Source: Bradyrhizobium jicamae (GTDB lineage: Bacteria > Pseudomonadota > Alphaproteobacteria > Rhizobiales > Xanthobacteraceae). Taken from it: 64,000 bases of DNA. The notes under the pieces are model-generated. The model saw nothing but the letters and a program-made list of their open reading frames with translations, was not told the origin of the DNA and ran no database searches. A program made the position numbers and the translations under genes. Shown here in pieces: positions 55,223-64,000 of the stretch (the stretch's first letter is position 1; every line of letters starts with the position of its first letter). The stretch lies in NCBI RefSeq assembly GCF_018130215.1, contig NZ_JAFCKQ010000028.1, positions 1 to 64,000 of the forward strand. The letters run 5' to 3'.

Positions 55223-56683
55223 CTAGTTCTTGGGTGGCAGGCCCATCGCCGCACGATAGGCGGCGAGCTGCTTGGCCCGGCCGAACTCGTCGGTCAGCCG
55301 GTTCCACTCCTTCGCCATCGCATCGAGCGCAGCCTGCGGCGTGGTCTGGCCGGCCAGCGCCTTGCCGAGCTCGATTTCGACCACCTCGGTGTAGGAGAAA
55401 TAGCCGGGCAGACGCATGTCGAGCGCGACGTTCTTGGCGTTGATCGAGTCCGACTGCGCGCCGAGATATTCCTTGGCCTCTTCAGGCGTGAAGATCTTGC
55501 TCCAAAGCTGCAGATTGGCCGTGTGCGATTTGCGATAGGGGTTGACGCCGCTGCCGCCGGTGATCGCCGCCTGGCCCGAGACTTCGGGGCTGGTCAGCGT
55601 CTTGACGAAGTCCCATGCCGCCTGCTGGTTCTTGCCTGCCTTCGGCACCGCGATCTGCCAGCCGCCGAACGCCATGAACGGACCGGGCAGCACGGACGGG
55701 AACTTGTCCCACGTCTTTGTCTTGGCGTTCCATATCTGGTCCGATCCGGGCAGCATCGCCGAGCCGACCTTGCCCGAAATCTTCGACTGCTTGGGGTCGG
55801 CCGCAATCACGCCGGTATCGCCCCAGCCGATCGACTCCGCCACCTGGCCGCCGGCCACCGCCGCGTTCACCTCGCCGAACGAGAAGTTCAGCGCGTTCGG
55901 CGGTCCGAGCTTGGAGGCGCGGATATATTCCTCAAGCCCCTTCACCCAGCCCGGATTGTTGATCTGGGCGTCCATGGTTTCGGGGTCGAAGAACATCGCG
56001 CCCGGATAATTCGGGTTGTTGGTGTAGGCCGCTGCGTGGCTGAAGAAGAACCAGAACTGCTGGCCGCCGCGGCGGAAGGCTTCCGCCGTCCCCCACAGCC
56101 CCTTGTCGGGACGCTGGAAGAACTCGGCGATGTCGAGATACTGCTTCCAGGTCTTCGGCGGCGCGAGGTCGTAGCCATATTTGGCCTTGAAGGCGTCCTT
56201 CTCCTTGGGATCGCTGAACAGATCGGTGCGATAGGTGTAGGTGTGGACATCGCCGTCCATCGATTGCGAATAGATCTTGCCTTCCCACACCATCAGCCGT
56301 TCGCGATAGGCGGGCTCGATGTCGTCCCAATCCTTGCCGGACTGCATGTCCTTCGGCATCTCGCTGAGATACGGAACGAAGTCCGGCAGCCAGGCCGGCG
56401 CGAAGCTGACCAGATCGAATGTCGCATCCGACGCGGTGAGCGAGGTCGCGATCTTCGGGTAGAGCTCCGACCACGGAAACTCCACGACATTGACCTTGCC
56501 GCAGGTCTTCTTGGCCCATTCGTCGGCACCGGCCTTGAGCGCGGACGCAATGTAGGGCCCGGTCTGCGATGCCACCGTAAGCGTGACACCCGTATAGTCC
56601 GGGCTGCAGGCCGCATTTGCCTGACTCACGGCACAGGCAGTCGCGAGTGAGGTCGCAAGCATCAGGAACGTTCGTCGCAACAT
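55223..56683 (-). CDS. Carbohydrate-type ABC extracellular solute-binding protein
   Basis: A 486-residue exported binding protein of the family 1 (MalE/UgpB-like) group. Signal peptide about 1-24 (ending SQANA). Features: FDLVSFAPAWLPDFVPYLSEM, FAFGEVNAAVAGGQVAESIGW-like text (here FSFGEVNAAV), and GGWQIAVPKAGKNQQAAWDFVKTLTSPE. It binds the sugar taken up by the two permeases upstream and the MalK-type ATPase downstream. Confidence 0.88.
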   Translation of the reverse strand: MLRRTFLMLATSLATACAVSQANAACSPDYTGVTLTVASQTGPYIASALKAGADEWAKKTCGKVNVVEFPWSELYPKIATSLTASDATFDLVSFAPAWLPDFVPYLSEMPKDMQSGKDWDDIEPAYRERLMVWEGKIYSQSMDGDVHTYTYRTDLFSDPKEKDAFKAKYGYDLAPPKTWKQYLDIAEFFQRPDKGLWGTAEAFRRGGQQFWFFFSHAAAYTNNPNYPGAMFFDPETMDAQINNPGWVKGLEEYIRASKLGPPNALNFSFGEVNAAVAGGQVAESIGWGDTGVIAADPKQSKISGKVGSAMLPGSDQIWNAKTKTWDKFPSVLPGPFMAFGGWQIAVPKAGKNQQAAWDFVKTLTSPEVSGQAAITGGSGVNPYRKSHTANLQLWSKIFTPEEAKEYLGAQSDSINAKNVALDMRLPGYFSYTEVVEIELGKALAGQTTPQAALDAMAKEWNRLTDEFGRAKQLAAYRAAMGLPPKN

Positions 56684-56711
56684 GGTCTAGTCCTCCCTAT
56701 TCTCAGTTTTC

Positions 56712-57749
56712 TTACTTGATGGCTCCGAGCAGCAGGCCCGACCGCATCATGCGGCTGAGCAGGCCCGCCATGATCATCATGGGAACGATGGCGACCAGCG
56801 CCGCGGCCGAGATCGCCCACCACTCGTCGCCGCGCTGGCTGTTCTGTCCCGCCACCAGGATCGGCAGCGTCTGCCACCTGGAATTGGTCAGGAACAGCGC
56901 GAACAGGAACTCGTTCCAGACGAAGGCGAGCGTGATCATGAAGGTCGCGAGCAGGCCGTTCATCGACATCGGCACCACGATGCCGAAGAAGATGCGCCAG
57001 GTCGGCACATTGTCGACCATCGCCGCCTCCTCGACCTCGATCGGAACGGCCTCGAAGAAGTCGCGCATCAGCCAGACCACGATCGGCAGCGAGAACGCGA
57101 CATAGCACAGCGTCAGGCCGATATAGCTGTCGATGAGCTGGAAGCCGAGCCGGCCGATCTCGCTGTAGAGCAGATACAGCGCAAAGGCCGTGACGATCGG
57201 CGGGAACATGCGCTGGCTGACGAACCAGAACAGGATATCTTCATTCCCGAGGACCGGCCCCGGCAGCGGCAGGCGGTTGGCGACGACGGCAACGACCAGC
57301 GCGACCGGGAACGCGAGCAGCAGCGCCTGCGGCCGCGTGAATCCGAGCGAGGTGTTGAACAGGAGATAGCCGCCGAGCGCGAGCAGGAAGAAGATCAGGC
57401 CGGCGCCGAACCGGACCTTGAACTCGAAGCGCACCAGCGCATAGGCCGCCATCGCGCCGATCGCGGTCGCGATCGCCGCCGCCGACAGGCCGACGATGGT
57501 CGAATTCAGGAAGGTGCGGAAGAATTCGCCGCGGATGCCCTGATAGAGATCGATGAAGGGCTGCAAGGTCGGCGTAAAATCGATGAACGGCAGATAGGTC
57601 GGTCCGCCGACGACGCCGGGCGGCGTCTTGAATGCGGTGACGACCACCCAATAGAGCGGAAACACCGTGATCAGGCACCAGGCGAGAACGCCGGCCGTGA
57701 CCAGGCGGCGGCTCCATGGCGACAGTCCGGTCAGGCCCTGCCCGCTCAT
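56712..57749 (-). CDS. Carbohydrate ABC permease (MalG-type)
   Basis: A 345-residue permease with about six membrane segments. Start region VLAWCLITVFPLYWVVVTAFKTP is typical of MalG proteins; the EAA-like loop lies in EAVPIEVEEAAMVDNVPTWRIFFGIVVP. Its start overlaps the other permease's stop by four bases. It has an extra-long region between the first and later segments compared with classical MalG, about 60 residues more than usual. Confidence 0.9.
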   Translation of the reverse strand: MSGQGLTGLSPWSRRLVTAGVLAWCLITVFPLYWVVVTAFKTPPGVVGGPTYLPFIDFTPTLQPFIDLYQGIRGEFFRTFLNSTIVGLSAAAIATAIGAMAAYALVRFEFKVRFGAGLIFFLLALGGYLLFNTSLGFTRPQALLLAFPVALVVAVVANRLPLPGPVLGNEDILFWFVSQRMFPPIVTAFALYLLYSEIGRLGFQLIDSYIGLTLCYVAFSLPIVVWLMRDFFEAVPIEVEEAAMVDNVPTWRIFFGIVVPMSMNGLLATFMITLAFVWNEFLFALFLTNSRWQTLPILVAGQNSQRGDEWWAISAAALVAIVPMMIMAGLLSRMMRSGLLLGAIK

Positions 57750-58621
57750 CGACGCTTTTCCAGATGCGGCCGCAGCAGCGCCAGGTAGGTGACACCGATG
57801 ATCGTGATCGCGATCAGGAACAGGAAGCTGAGCGCCGACGTATAGCCGAGATTGAATTTCTTGAAGCCCTCCTGGTAGGCGAACAGCGTCAGGGTCTCGG
57901 TTTCCACACCCGGCCCGCCGCCCGTCATCACGAACACGGTGTCCATGATCTTGTAGCTCTCGATCAGCCGGATGAAGACGACGGCGGCCGAGATCGGCAG
58001 CAGCATCGGAAAGGTGATGCCCCAGAACTGCTGCCATGCGCTGGCGTTCTCGAGCTCCGCGGCCTCGTAGACGTCCTCGGGCAAGGTTTGCAGGCCGGCC
58101 AGCATCATCAGGATGATGAACGGCGTCCACTGCCAGACCTCGACCGCGATGATGCAGGCGAGCGCCCAATGTCCGTTGGTGAGGAACGGCAGATTGACCA
58201 GGCCAAACTCGGACAGGAACTGGTTGAGCGGCCCCATGGTCGGATTGAAGATCATGCGCGCGACCAGCGCGACGGCGACCGGCGCCAGCAGCATCGGCAA
58301 CAGCAGCGCGACGCGGAACAGCCGCTCGCCCGGCACGCGCGCATTCAGCGCCAGCGCCACGCCGAAACCGATCACGTATTGCAGCCCCACCGCGATGAAG
58401 GCGATCAGCGTCGTCGTGAAGATCGCATTCCAGAACCTCGGCTCCTGCAGCAGCGATGCGTAATTGCCGAGCCAGACGACGCGCGGCGGGATCGGCGGAA
58501 TCAGGCGATAACTGAGGAAGCTGGTGGTGAACGAATAGATCAGCGGAAAGATCGAGATCGCCAGCACGACGAGCACCGCCGGCCAGATGAAAACGTGCTT
58601 GATCGGATCATTCCGCATCAT
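57746..58621 (-). CDS. Carbohydrate ABC permease (MalF/UgpA-type)
   Basis: A 291-residue permease with about six membrane segments. The N-terminal IWPAVLVVLAISIFPLIYSFTTSF and the loop LPEDVYEAAELENASAWQQFWGITFPML (EAA motif) are typical. It overlaps the kinase gene by four bases and the second permease gene by four bases. Forms the heterodimer with the MalG-type subunit. Confidence 0.92.
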   Translation of the reverse strand: MMRNDPIKHVFIWPAVLVVLAISIFPLIYSFTTSFLSYRLIPPIPPRVVWLGNYASLLQEPRFWNAIFTTTLIAFIAVGLQYVIGFGVALALNARVPGERLFRVALLLPMLLAPVAVALVARMIFNPTMGPLNQFLSEFGLVNLPFLTNGHWALACIIAVEVWQWTPFIILMMLAGLQTLPEDVYEAAELENASAWQQFWGITFPMLLPISAAVVFIRLIESYKIMDTVFVMTGGGPGVETETLTLFAYQEGFKKFNLGYTSALSFLFLIAITIIGVTYLALLRPHLEKRR

Positions 58622-59553
58622 GAAGCGGACTGCTCCTTCAGAAGGGCCTCGATTTCCGCCCGCCGAGGCATGGCGGGCGCGGTGCCCGGGCGCGTCACCG
58701 AAATCCCGGCGGTCGCCGAACCAAAGCGTGCAGCTTCGAGAGGCTCCGCCCCGGCTGCCAGCGCCGCCGCAAAGCCGCCGACGAACGCATCGCCGGCGCC
58801 CGTCGTTTCGACGACCTTGCCGGCGGCAAAGGGCGGCACGTGGAGGGATCGATCGCGCGAATGGAACAGTGCGCCGCGCTCGCCGAGCGTGATCAGCGCC
58901 GTGCCCGCCCCTTTTTCCAGCAGGGCGTTGCCGGCGCGGCGCGCGCCGGCAAGGTCTCCCACGGCGATCCCCGTCAGCCCTTCGGCCTCGGTCTCGTTGG
59001 GAACGACGTAGTCGCAGAGCGCGAACAGGCCAGGATCGAACTTGAGCGCCGGCGCAGGATTGAACACCGTGATGGTGCCAGCGGCGCGCGCGATCTCGAG
59101 CCCGCGGAGCGCGGCATCCACCGGCTGCTCGAGCTGGGTGACGAACACGCGGCTGGCGCTGATGGCACCCGCCGCCGCATCGATATCCGCGGGACTGATG
59201 CCGCCGGCCGCACCCGGCACCACGATGATCGCGTTGTCGCCGCGTGTTTCGTGGACATAAATGAAGGCCGCGCCGGTTGGCGCGTCGGCGACCTTGGCAA
59301 CATGCGGCCGGATTCCCTCGGCCTCCCAGGTCTTGATCGCAAGCTCGCCGAAGGCATCGCTTCCGATCCGGGAGATGAAGGTAACCCCGGCCCCGGCGCG
59401 CGCGGCGGCGACGGCCTGGTTCGATCCCTTGCCGCCGGGCCCCATTGCGAATCCGGATCCGGCGATCGTCTCGCCGATCGCAGGCATGTTGCCGGCGCGA
59501 AACGCCAGGTCGACCACGAACACGCCAAGGACGGCGACGCCATTCTTGCTCAT
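58618..59553 (-). CDS. Ribokinase/PfkB-family sugar kinase
   Basis: A 311-residue PfkB kinase: N-terminal GGKGSNQAVAAAR (sugar-binding GGKGxN), C-terminal TTGAGDAFVGGFAAAL (anion hole and catalytic Asp). Start 59553 follows GGAGAG. In the deoC operon it would phosphorylate the imported pentose at O5, producing the substrate of the aldolase; a deoxyribokinase role is likely but unproven. Confidence 0.88.
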   Translation of the reverse strand: MSKNGVAVLGVFVVDLAFRAGNMPAIGETIAGSGFAMGPGGKGSNQAVAAARAGAGVTFISRIGSDAFGELAIKTWEAEGIRPHVAKVADAPTGAAFIYVHETRGDNAIIVVPGAAGGISPADIDAAAGAISASRVFVTQLEQPVDAALRGLEIARAAGTITVFNPAPALKFDPGLFALCDYVVPNETEAEGLTGIAVGDLAGARRAGNALLEKGAGTALITLGERGALFHSRDRSLHVPPFAAGKVVETTGAGDAFVGGFAAALAAGAEPLEAARFGSATAGISVTRPGTAPAMPRRAEIEALLKEQSAS

Positions 59554-59557
59554 GTCG

Positions 59558-60013
59558 TCACTCTCCATCCGGCGCGATGACGCCCTTGCTGAACAGGAAG
59601 CAGCCGTAGAAGCGCCGTTCACCCGTCGCGATCACGCAATAGGCGGTCTTGGCCTTCTCGTAGAAGGCATGGCGCTCGACCCCGACCAGCGGCCAGGATT
59701 TCCCTTCCGCGCGATCGATCGCGGTCTGCACCTCGCGCTGTACCGGCGGCACCTCCTGCGGCTGGCCGACGATCTCCATGCGGATGGCCGCGTCATCGAT
59801 GAACGTATCGAGCGGCATGACCGAGAGAATGGCTTCGACAGCCTTGGCGGCACTGACATTGTCGATGCGCAGCAGCTCACCAAGGGCGGTCTGCCGGGCA
59901 ATCGAATCGGCCGGAAAGTTGGTATCGCACACCACCAGGCGATCCCCGTGCCCCATCGCCCGCAGGGCATAGAGCACGTCGGCATTGAGCAGCGGATTGA
60001 TGCTCTTGAGCAT
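59558..60013 (-). CDS. RbsD/FucU-family sugar mutarotase
   Basis: A 151-residue protein: LKSINPLLNADVLYALRAMGHGD with the His of GHGD as catalytic residue, and DTNFPADS. It is closer to FucU (fucose mutarotase) than RbsD in length and in the HGDxxxxxDxNFP pattern. It interconverts sugar anomers (and, for RbsD, pyranose and furanose forms) for the kinase. Start follows GGGAGGGACGC. Four bases separate it from the kinase gene. Confidence 0.88.
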   Translation of the reverse strand: MLKSINPLLNADVLYALRAMGHGDRLVVCDTNFPADSIARQTALGELLRIDNVSAAKAVEAILSVMPLDTFIDDAAIRMEIVGQPQEVPPVQREVQTAIDRAEGKSWPLVGVERHAFYEKAKTAYCVIATGERRFYGCFLFSKGVIAPDGE

Positions 60014-60097
60014 GTTGCGTCCCTCCCTTGTCTTCGCAGTCGCCCGAACTCTGACGGTCCGGATCCCCATCGGTATCACCGCAAGGTGACTTCTCGT

Positions 60098-62482
60098 CTA
60101 GTCTCCATAGGGAATCCAGATATTCTTCACCTGCACCGCATGGCGCAGCAGGATCGGTCCCTCGCTCGCCGCCCTGTCGTGCCAGTCGAGCGCCAGGCCG
60201 TGATCGACCAGCGTGCGCTTGAGGTTGCCGACGGACAGCCGTTCTGCCGCCACTGAGGCCTCCTGCGACCCGAACACCCAGAGCGCGTCGACGTCGTCGT
60301 GCTCGGCAAGAACCTTCACCAGCGCCTCACGGTCACCGGTGACGATATTGACCACACCCGCCGGCACATCCGAGGTTTCCAGCACCTGGTAGAAATCGGT
60401 CGCGGCGAGCGGATGCTGCTCGCTCGGTACTGCCACCACCCGGTTGCCCATCGCGATCAACGGCGCCACCAGGCTGATGAAGGCGAGCAGCGGGGCCTCG
60501 TCCGGGCAGGCCACGCCGACCACGCCGACCGGCTCGTGCATGGCGAGCGCGACGCCCCGCAGCGGCGGCGCGTGGATGCTCCCCTCGAATTTGTCGGCCC
60601 AGGCCCCATAGCTGAACAGCCGCTCGATACCGGCATCGACCTCCGCACGCGCCTTCGCGGATGATACGCCCGTCATGTCGCCGATGCTCCGCACAAACTC
60701 GTCCCGGCGCGCGGACAGATTCTCGGCAAGGTAGTAGAGGATTTGGGCGCGATTATGCGCCGTCGCCTTCGCCCAGGCTTCCGCCGAACGCGCCGCGGCC
60801 ACCGCGTTGCGGATGTCCTTGCGGTTGCCGTCACCAACTTCGCCCAAATGCTTGCCCTTCGGTGACAGCACGGCGCGCGAATAATTGCCGTCCGGACGGA
60901 CCTGCTTTCCACCGACGAACAATTTTGCGGTGCGATCGATCGACGGCACGCCAAATCCCGCAGTGTCGGCCGATGACACCGGCGGCGATGCCTTGGCACG
61001 AACCTTACGTCCGCTCCACACCTTGGGCTTGAGATATTCGTGCATGCCCTCGCGGCCGCCCTCGCGGCCGAAGCCGGATTCGCGGTAACCGCCGAAGCCG
61101 ACGCTGGCGTCGAACAGGTTGGTCGCGTTGACCCAGACCACCCCGGCGAGCAGCTTCGGCGCGATATCGAGTGCCAGCCCGATCGTTTCGCTCCAGACGC
61201 TCGCGGCAAGTCCGTAGCGCGTGTTGTTGGCGAGCATCACGGCCTCATCTGGCGTGCGGAACGTCATCGCGACCAGAACGGGACCAAAAATCTCCTCGAT
61301 CGCCACGGTCGATGACGGGTGCACGTTCCAGAGCAGCGTCGGCGGATAGAAGCAGCCCTCCGACGGGATCGCGCCCGGCGCCTGATATTTCTCGGCGCCC
61401 TCCCTCACTCCGGTTTCGACCAGCGCCTTGATGCGCTCGAGCTGCACGGGCGCGACTATTGCGCCCAGGTCGATCGCCTTGTCGAGCGGCGGACCGACGC
61501 GCAGCGTCTCCATGCGGCGGATCAGCCGCCGGCGGAAGTCTTCCGCGATCCCTTCCTGAAGCAGCAGGCGTGATCCGGCGCAGCAGACCTGGCCCTGATT
61601 GAACCAGATCGCATCGACCACGCCTTCGACGGCACCGTCGAGATCGGCATCGTCGAACACGATGAAGGGCGACTTGCCGCCAAGTTCGAGCGTCAGCGAC
61701 TTGCCGCTGCCTGCGGTCGTCTGTCGGATCAGCCGCCCGACCTCGGTCGAACCGGTGAACGCGATCTTGTCGACGCCGGGATTCTCGACCAGCAGCGCGC
61801 CGGTCGCGCCGTCACCGGTCACCACGTTCAGCACGCCCGGCGGAAGTCCGGCCTCGGCTGCGAGCTCGGAAAACAACAGCGCCGTCATCGAGGTGAATTC
61901 CGCCGGCTTCAGCACCACGGTGTTGCCCGCGGCCAACGCAGGCGCGATCTTCCACGCCAGCATCAGCAGCGGGAAATTCCACGGGATGATCTGGCCGATC
62001 ACGCCGATCGGCACCTGATCGGCGAATTCGCGTTCCTGCAATTGCGCCCAGCCGGCATGGTACAGGAAATGGCGCGCGGCAAGCGGCACGTCGAGATCGC
62101 GGGTCTCACGGATCGGCTTGCCATTGTCGATCGCTTCCAGTACGGCGAACAGCCGGGCGTGGCGCTGCAGCATGCGCGCCAGGGCGTAGAGATGGCGCGC
62201 ACGGCCGTGACCGCCGAGCCTGGCCCAGTGCGGCTGCGCCGTGCGCGCGGCGCTAACCGCCGCCTCGACATCCGCGGCAGAGCCCTGCGCGATCTTCGCC
62301 AGAGCCTCGCCCGTGGCCGGCTCGATCGTCGTCAGATGCTTGCCGTCACGCGGCGCTGCGAATGCGCCGCCGATGAAATGCCCGAATGTCGACTCGTGCC
62401 GCTTGAGCCAGGCGCGCGCCTCGCCGTCCGCCTCCGGAGCGGGACCATATTCCATGGTCTCGTAGTAATGTGCGACGCTCAT
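60098..62482 (-). CDS. Double-domain aldehyde dehydrogenase (ALDH16-like)
   Basis: A 794-residue protein of two aldehyde dehydrogenase domains. Domain 1 (about 30-500) is complete: PWNFP, Glu266 in ELGGKSP, catalytic Cys300 in GQVCCAG, and EIFGPV. Domain 2 (about 510-794) has the NAD-domain pattern (AEAWAKATAHNRAQIL, PVGVVGVACPDEAPLL) but no active-site Cys motif and is truncated. This matches ALDH16-type proteins. It lies two bases after deoC, so it probably oxidises the acetaldehyde made by DeoC to acetate. Confidence 0.87.
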   Translation of the reverse strand: MSVAHYYETMEYGPAPEADGEARAWLKRHESTFGHFIGGAFAAPRDGKHLTTIEPATGEALAKIAQGSAADVEAAVSAARTAQPHWARLGGHGRARHLYALARMLQRHARLFAVLEAIDNGKPIRETRDLDVPLAARHFLYHAGWAQLQEREFADQVPIGVIGQIIPWNFPLLMLAWKIAPALAAGNTVVLKPAEFTSMTALLFSELAAEAGLPPGVLNVVTGDGATGALLVENPGVDKIAFTGSTEVGRLIRQTTAGSGKSLTLELGGKSPFIVFDDADLDGAVEGVVDAIWFNQGQVCCAGSRLLLQEGIAEDFRRRLIRRMETLRVGPPLDKAIDLGAIVAPVQLERIKALVETGVREGAEKYQAPGAIPSEGCFYPPTLLWNVHPSSTVAIEEIFGPVLVAMTFRTPDEAVMLANNTRYGLAASVWSETIGLALDIAPKLLAGVVWVNATNLFDASVGFGGYRESGFGREGGREGMHEYLKPKVWSGRKVRAKASPPVSSADTAGFGVPSIDRTAKLFVGGKQVRPDGNYSRAVLSPKGKHLGEVGDGNRKDIRNAVAAARSAEAWAKATAHNRAQILYYLAENLSARRDEFVRSIGDMTGVSSAKARAEVDAGIERLFSYGAWADKFEGSIHAPPLRGVALAMHEPVGVVGVACPDEAPLLAFISLVAPLIAMGNRVVAVPSEQHPLAATDFYQVLETSDVPAGVVNIVTGDREALVKVLAEHDDVDALWVFGSQEASVAAERLSVGNLKRTLVDHGLALDWHDRAASEGPILLRHAVQVKNIWIPYGD

Positions 62483-62484
62483 GC

Positions 62485-63507
62485 TCAGCCCACGGGGTGA
62501 CGGTTGAAGGCCGAGTAGCGGCCGGTAACGTGATGTTCGAGCTGTCGCTCGATGTCGGCGAGCAGGCTGGAGGCGCCGATCCGGAACAGATCAGGCTCGA
62601 GCCAGTCGCGTCCGAGTTCCTCCTTCATCAGGAACTGATAGTTGAGCACGTCCTTCGCGGTCGAGATTCCGCCGGCCGGCTTGAAGCCGATCTTGTAGCC
62701 GGTGCGCTCCTGATACACCCGGATCATCCGTAGCATCGCGAGCGTCACGGGCAGCGTCGCATTGACGCCCTCCTTGCCGGTCGACGTCTTGATGAAGTCG
62801 GCGCCGGCCATCATGCAGACCATCGATGCCTTGGCGACGTTGCGCAGCGTCTTGAGATCGCCGGTGGCCAGGATCGTCTTCAGATGCGCGCTGCCGCAGG
62901 CCGCGCGAAAATCCCTGACCTCCGCGTAGAGCGCGCGCCAGTCGCCGGTCAGCACATGCTCGCGGGTGATGACGATGTCGATCTCCTGCGCGCCGTCCCT
63001 GACGGAGGCCTCGATCTCCTTGAGCTTCAGGTCATGCGGCACGAGGCCGGCGGGGAATCCGGTCGAGACCGCGGCGACCGGAATGTCGGATCCATCCAGC
63101 GCCTCGACCGCCGTCGCGACGAAACGGTGATAGACGCAGACCGCGCCGGTGTGCAGGTCGCGCCCGGCAAAGCCCAGCGCCGCGAGGATGTCGCTCCGCA
63201 CCGGCGCCCTCGCCTTGGCGCAGAGCCGCTTCACCCGCTCGGTGGTGTCATCGCCGTTCAGCGTCGTCAGGTCGATGCAGGTGACCGCCTTCAAAAGCCA
63301 TGCGGCCTGCGCGTCTTTCTTCACCGTGCGCCGGCCAGGCAGGCTCGCCACGCGGCGCTCGGCCGCCGACAGGTTGATCCTGATCTCGTCGACCCAATCC
63401 ATTTCGAGCGCGCGGCCGCTGTTGCGCGCGCCGGTATGGGCGTTGCTCTCGCCGCGGGCGTGAGGCTGCGCCGGGGCTGGATTGTGCATCAGGACGCTCT
63501 GGGCCAT
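62485..63507 (-). CDS. deoC: Deoxyribose-phosphate aldolase
   Basis: A 340-residue class I aldolase that splits 2-deoxyribose 5-phosphate into acetaldehyde and glyceraldehyde 3-phosphate. The Schiff-base Lys lies in DFIKTSTGK (Lys240); KPAGGIST, CIDLTTL and AVSTGFPAG are further family features. The N-terminus (about 1-70) is longer than that of E. coli DeoC but usual for the alphaproteobacterial type. First gene of the operon, divergent from the DeoR regulator. Confidence 0.92.
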   Translation of the reverse strand: MAQSVLMHNPAPAQPHARGESNAHTGARNSGRALEMDWVDEIRINLSAAERRVASLPGRRTVKKDAQAAWLLKAVTCIDLTTLNGDDTTERVKRLCAKARAPVRSDILAALGFAGRDLHTGAVCVYHRFVATAVEALDGSDIPVAAVSTGFPAGLVPHDLKLKEIEASVRDGAQEIDIVITREHVLTGDWRALYAEVRDFRAACGSAHLKTILATGDLKTLRNVAKASMVCMMAGADFIKTSTGKEGVNATLPVTLAMLRMIRVYQERTGYKIGFKPAGGISTAKDVLNYQFLMKEELGRDWLEPDLFRIGASSLLADIERQLEHHVTGRYSAFNRHPVG

Positions 63508-63658
63508 CGGTACGCCGTGCGCGCTAGCGAATCGGCGGAAGCGCCAGGTAGATTGAAAGCGTCGACTGCAACATGCGATCCTCCCACGCCTTGCCCGCTG
63601 GAGCCCACCGCCTGTCGAAGCGTATCATCGCCAGACATCGGATCGCTTCGTTCAGGCC

Positions 63659-63676
63659 ATGTTATTATTTTAACAT
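63659..63676. promoter_or_regulatory. Candidate DeoR operator palindrome
   Basis: ATGTTA, spacer TTATTT, TAACAT. A perfect 6-bp inverted repeat in the 237-bp region between deoC and the DeoR gene, in a strikingly AT-rich patch. It lies just downstream of the predicted deoC promoter. Confidence 0.55.
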
Positions 63677-63689
63677 ATCGCCGTTGCTA

Positions 63690-63718
63690 AATTCACAACA
63701 TTGTAAGATCATTGTCAA
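63690..63718 (-). promoter_or_regulatory. Predicted deoC operon promoter
   Basis: On the minus strand TTGACA (63718-63713) and TGAATT (63695-63690) are 17 bp apart. The -35 is perfect, the -10 weak. Transcription would start near 63683, placing the ATGTTA/TAACAT palindrome within the first 25 bases, where a bound repressor would block it. Confidence 0.45.
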
Positions 63719-63744
63719 CCGGATAAGCAGGCTCGGTGACGAGA

Positions 63745-64000
63745 ATGACTGAAACACCGAACGCACGACCCAGCGAAACGCGCGTCCAGCGATTGCAGCG
63801 GCTGCGCCGTGCCGTCGAGGTCAGCGGTGCGCTGCATCTGAAGGATGCCGCCGAGCTGCTCAAGGTGTCGGAAATGACGGTGCGGCGCGACCTTGCCGGT
63901 CCGGACGGCGAGACGCTCGCGCTGCTCGGCGGCTACGTCGTCAACGCGGCATCGCCGACCGGGCTCAAATACACGCTCGAGCAGGAGATCGACCAGCACA
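63745..64000 (+). CDS. DeoR-family transcriptional regulator, cut by the window end
   Basis: The first 85 codons are seen. Residues about 15-55 hold a winged-helix motif: RVQRLQRLRRAVEVSGALHLKDAAELLKVSEMTVRRDL, as in DeoR/GlpR proteins. GTG 63736 is an alternative start in the same frame. The C-terminal sugar-phosphate-sensing domain lies beyond 64000. Divergent from deoC, so likely its regulator, with deoxyribose 5-phosphate or a relative as inducer. Confidence 0.82.
   Translation, partial: MTETPNARPSETRVQRLQRLRRAVEVSGALHLKDAAELLKVSEMTVRRDLAGPDGETLALLGGYVVNAASPTGLKYTLEQEIDQH

Overview
The window is one GC-rich alphaproteobacterial segment. It is most like Bradyrhizobium or a close relative, judging from Liv-type ABC systems, many acyl-CoA and aromatic catabolic genes, an HWE-family sensor kinase, tiny secreted or membrane proteins with strong Shine-Dalgarno sequences, and a structured intergenic repeat at the left end. 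Assignments come from reading the translated sequence; no database search was run. I saw no rRNA or tRNA gene, phage, insertion sequence or CRISPR array.

Layout. 1-534: non-coding, with a nested inverted-repeat element. 535-7965: an MpaB-like oxygenase, an alkylglycerone-phosphate-synthase-like FAD oxidase, two L,D-transpeptidases flanking an orphan AapJ-like binding protein, an HdeA-like protein, a remnant of a sulfonate-binding protein and a small ABM-like protein. 8002-39155: a large catabolic island. 39255-44142: a phosphoesterase/multicopper oxidase pair and an orphan GspN-like protein. 44343-44889: a broken molybdenum hydroxylase remnant. 45113-52698: a TetR regulator and a ribose-type ABC operon containing a permease fused to a beta-propeller. 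52724-53668: an orphan WecG/TagA glycosyltransferase. 54043-64000: a sugar operon (deoC, double-domain aldehyde dehydrogenase, mutarotase, ribokinase-family kinase, complete ABC importer) divergent from a DeoR regulator that is cut by the window end.

The catabolic island is the most interesting part. It holds two divergent CoA ligases; a minus-strand operon of racemase, SCP2-type thiolase homologue, DUF35-SDR fusion, cyclase-family hydrolase and frameshifted binding protein; an alpha/beta-hydrolase relative; a complete Liv importer; a minus-strand operon of acyl-CoA dehydrogenase, gentisate-dioxygenase-like bicupin, FAH hydrolase, flavin reductase, opine-dehydrogenase relative and 3-hydroxyacyl-CoA dehydrogenase; and a plus-strand operon of iorA, iorB, PDR reductase, Rieske oxygenase alpha and beta, SDR and a MarR regulator. 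Five similar AT-rich dyads lie only in the three promoter regions of this island and suggest one regulon. The enzyme set fits a route from an indole-acetate-like compound through an oxindole acetyl-CoA, isatin and isatinate to anthraniloyl-CoA, with the thiolase homologue acting as a retro-aldolase and IorAB as an arylglyoxylate oxidoreductase. That route is a hypothesis.

The right-hand operon reads as a self-contained 2-deoxysugar (probably deoxyribose) pathway: import, anomer conversion, phosphorylation, aldol cleavage and oxidation of the released acetaldehyde.
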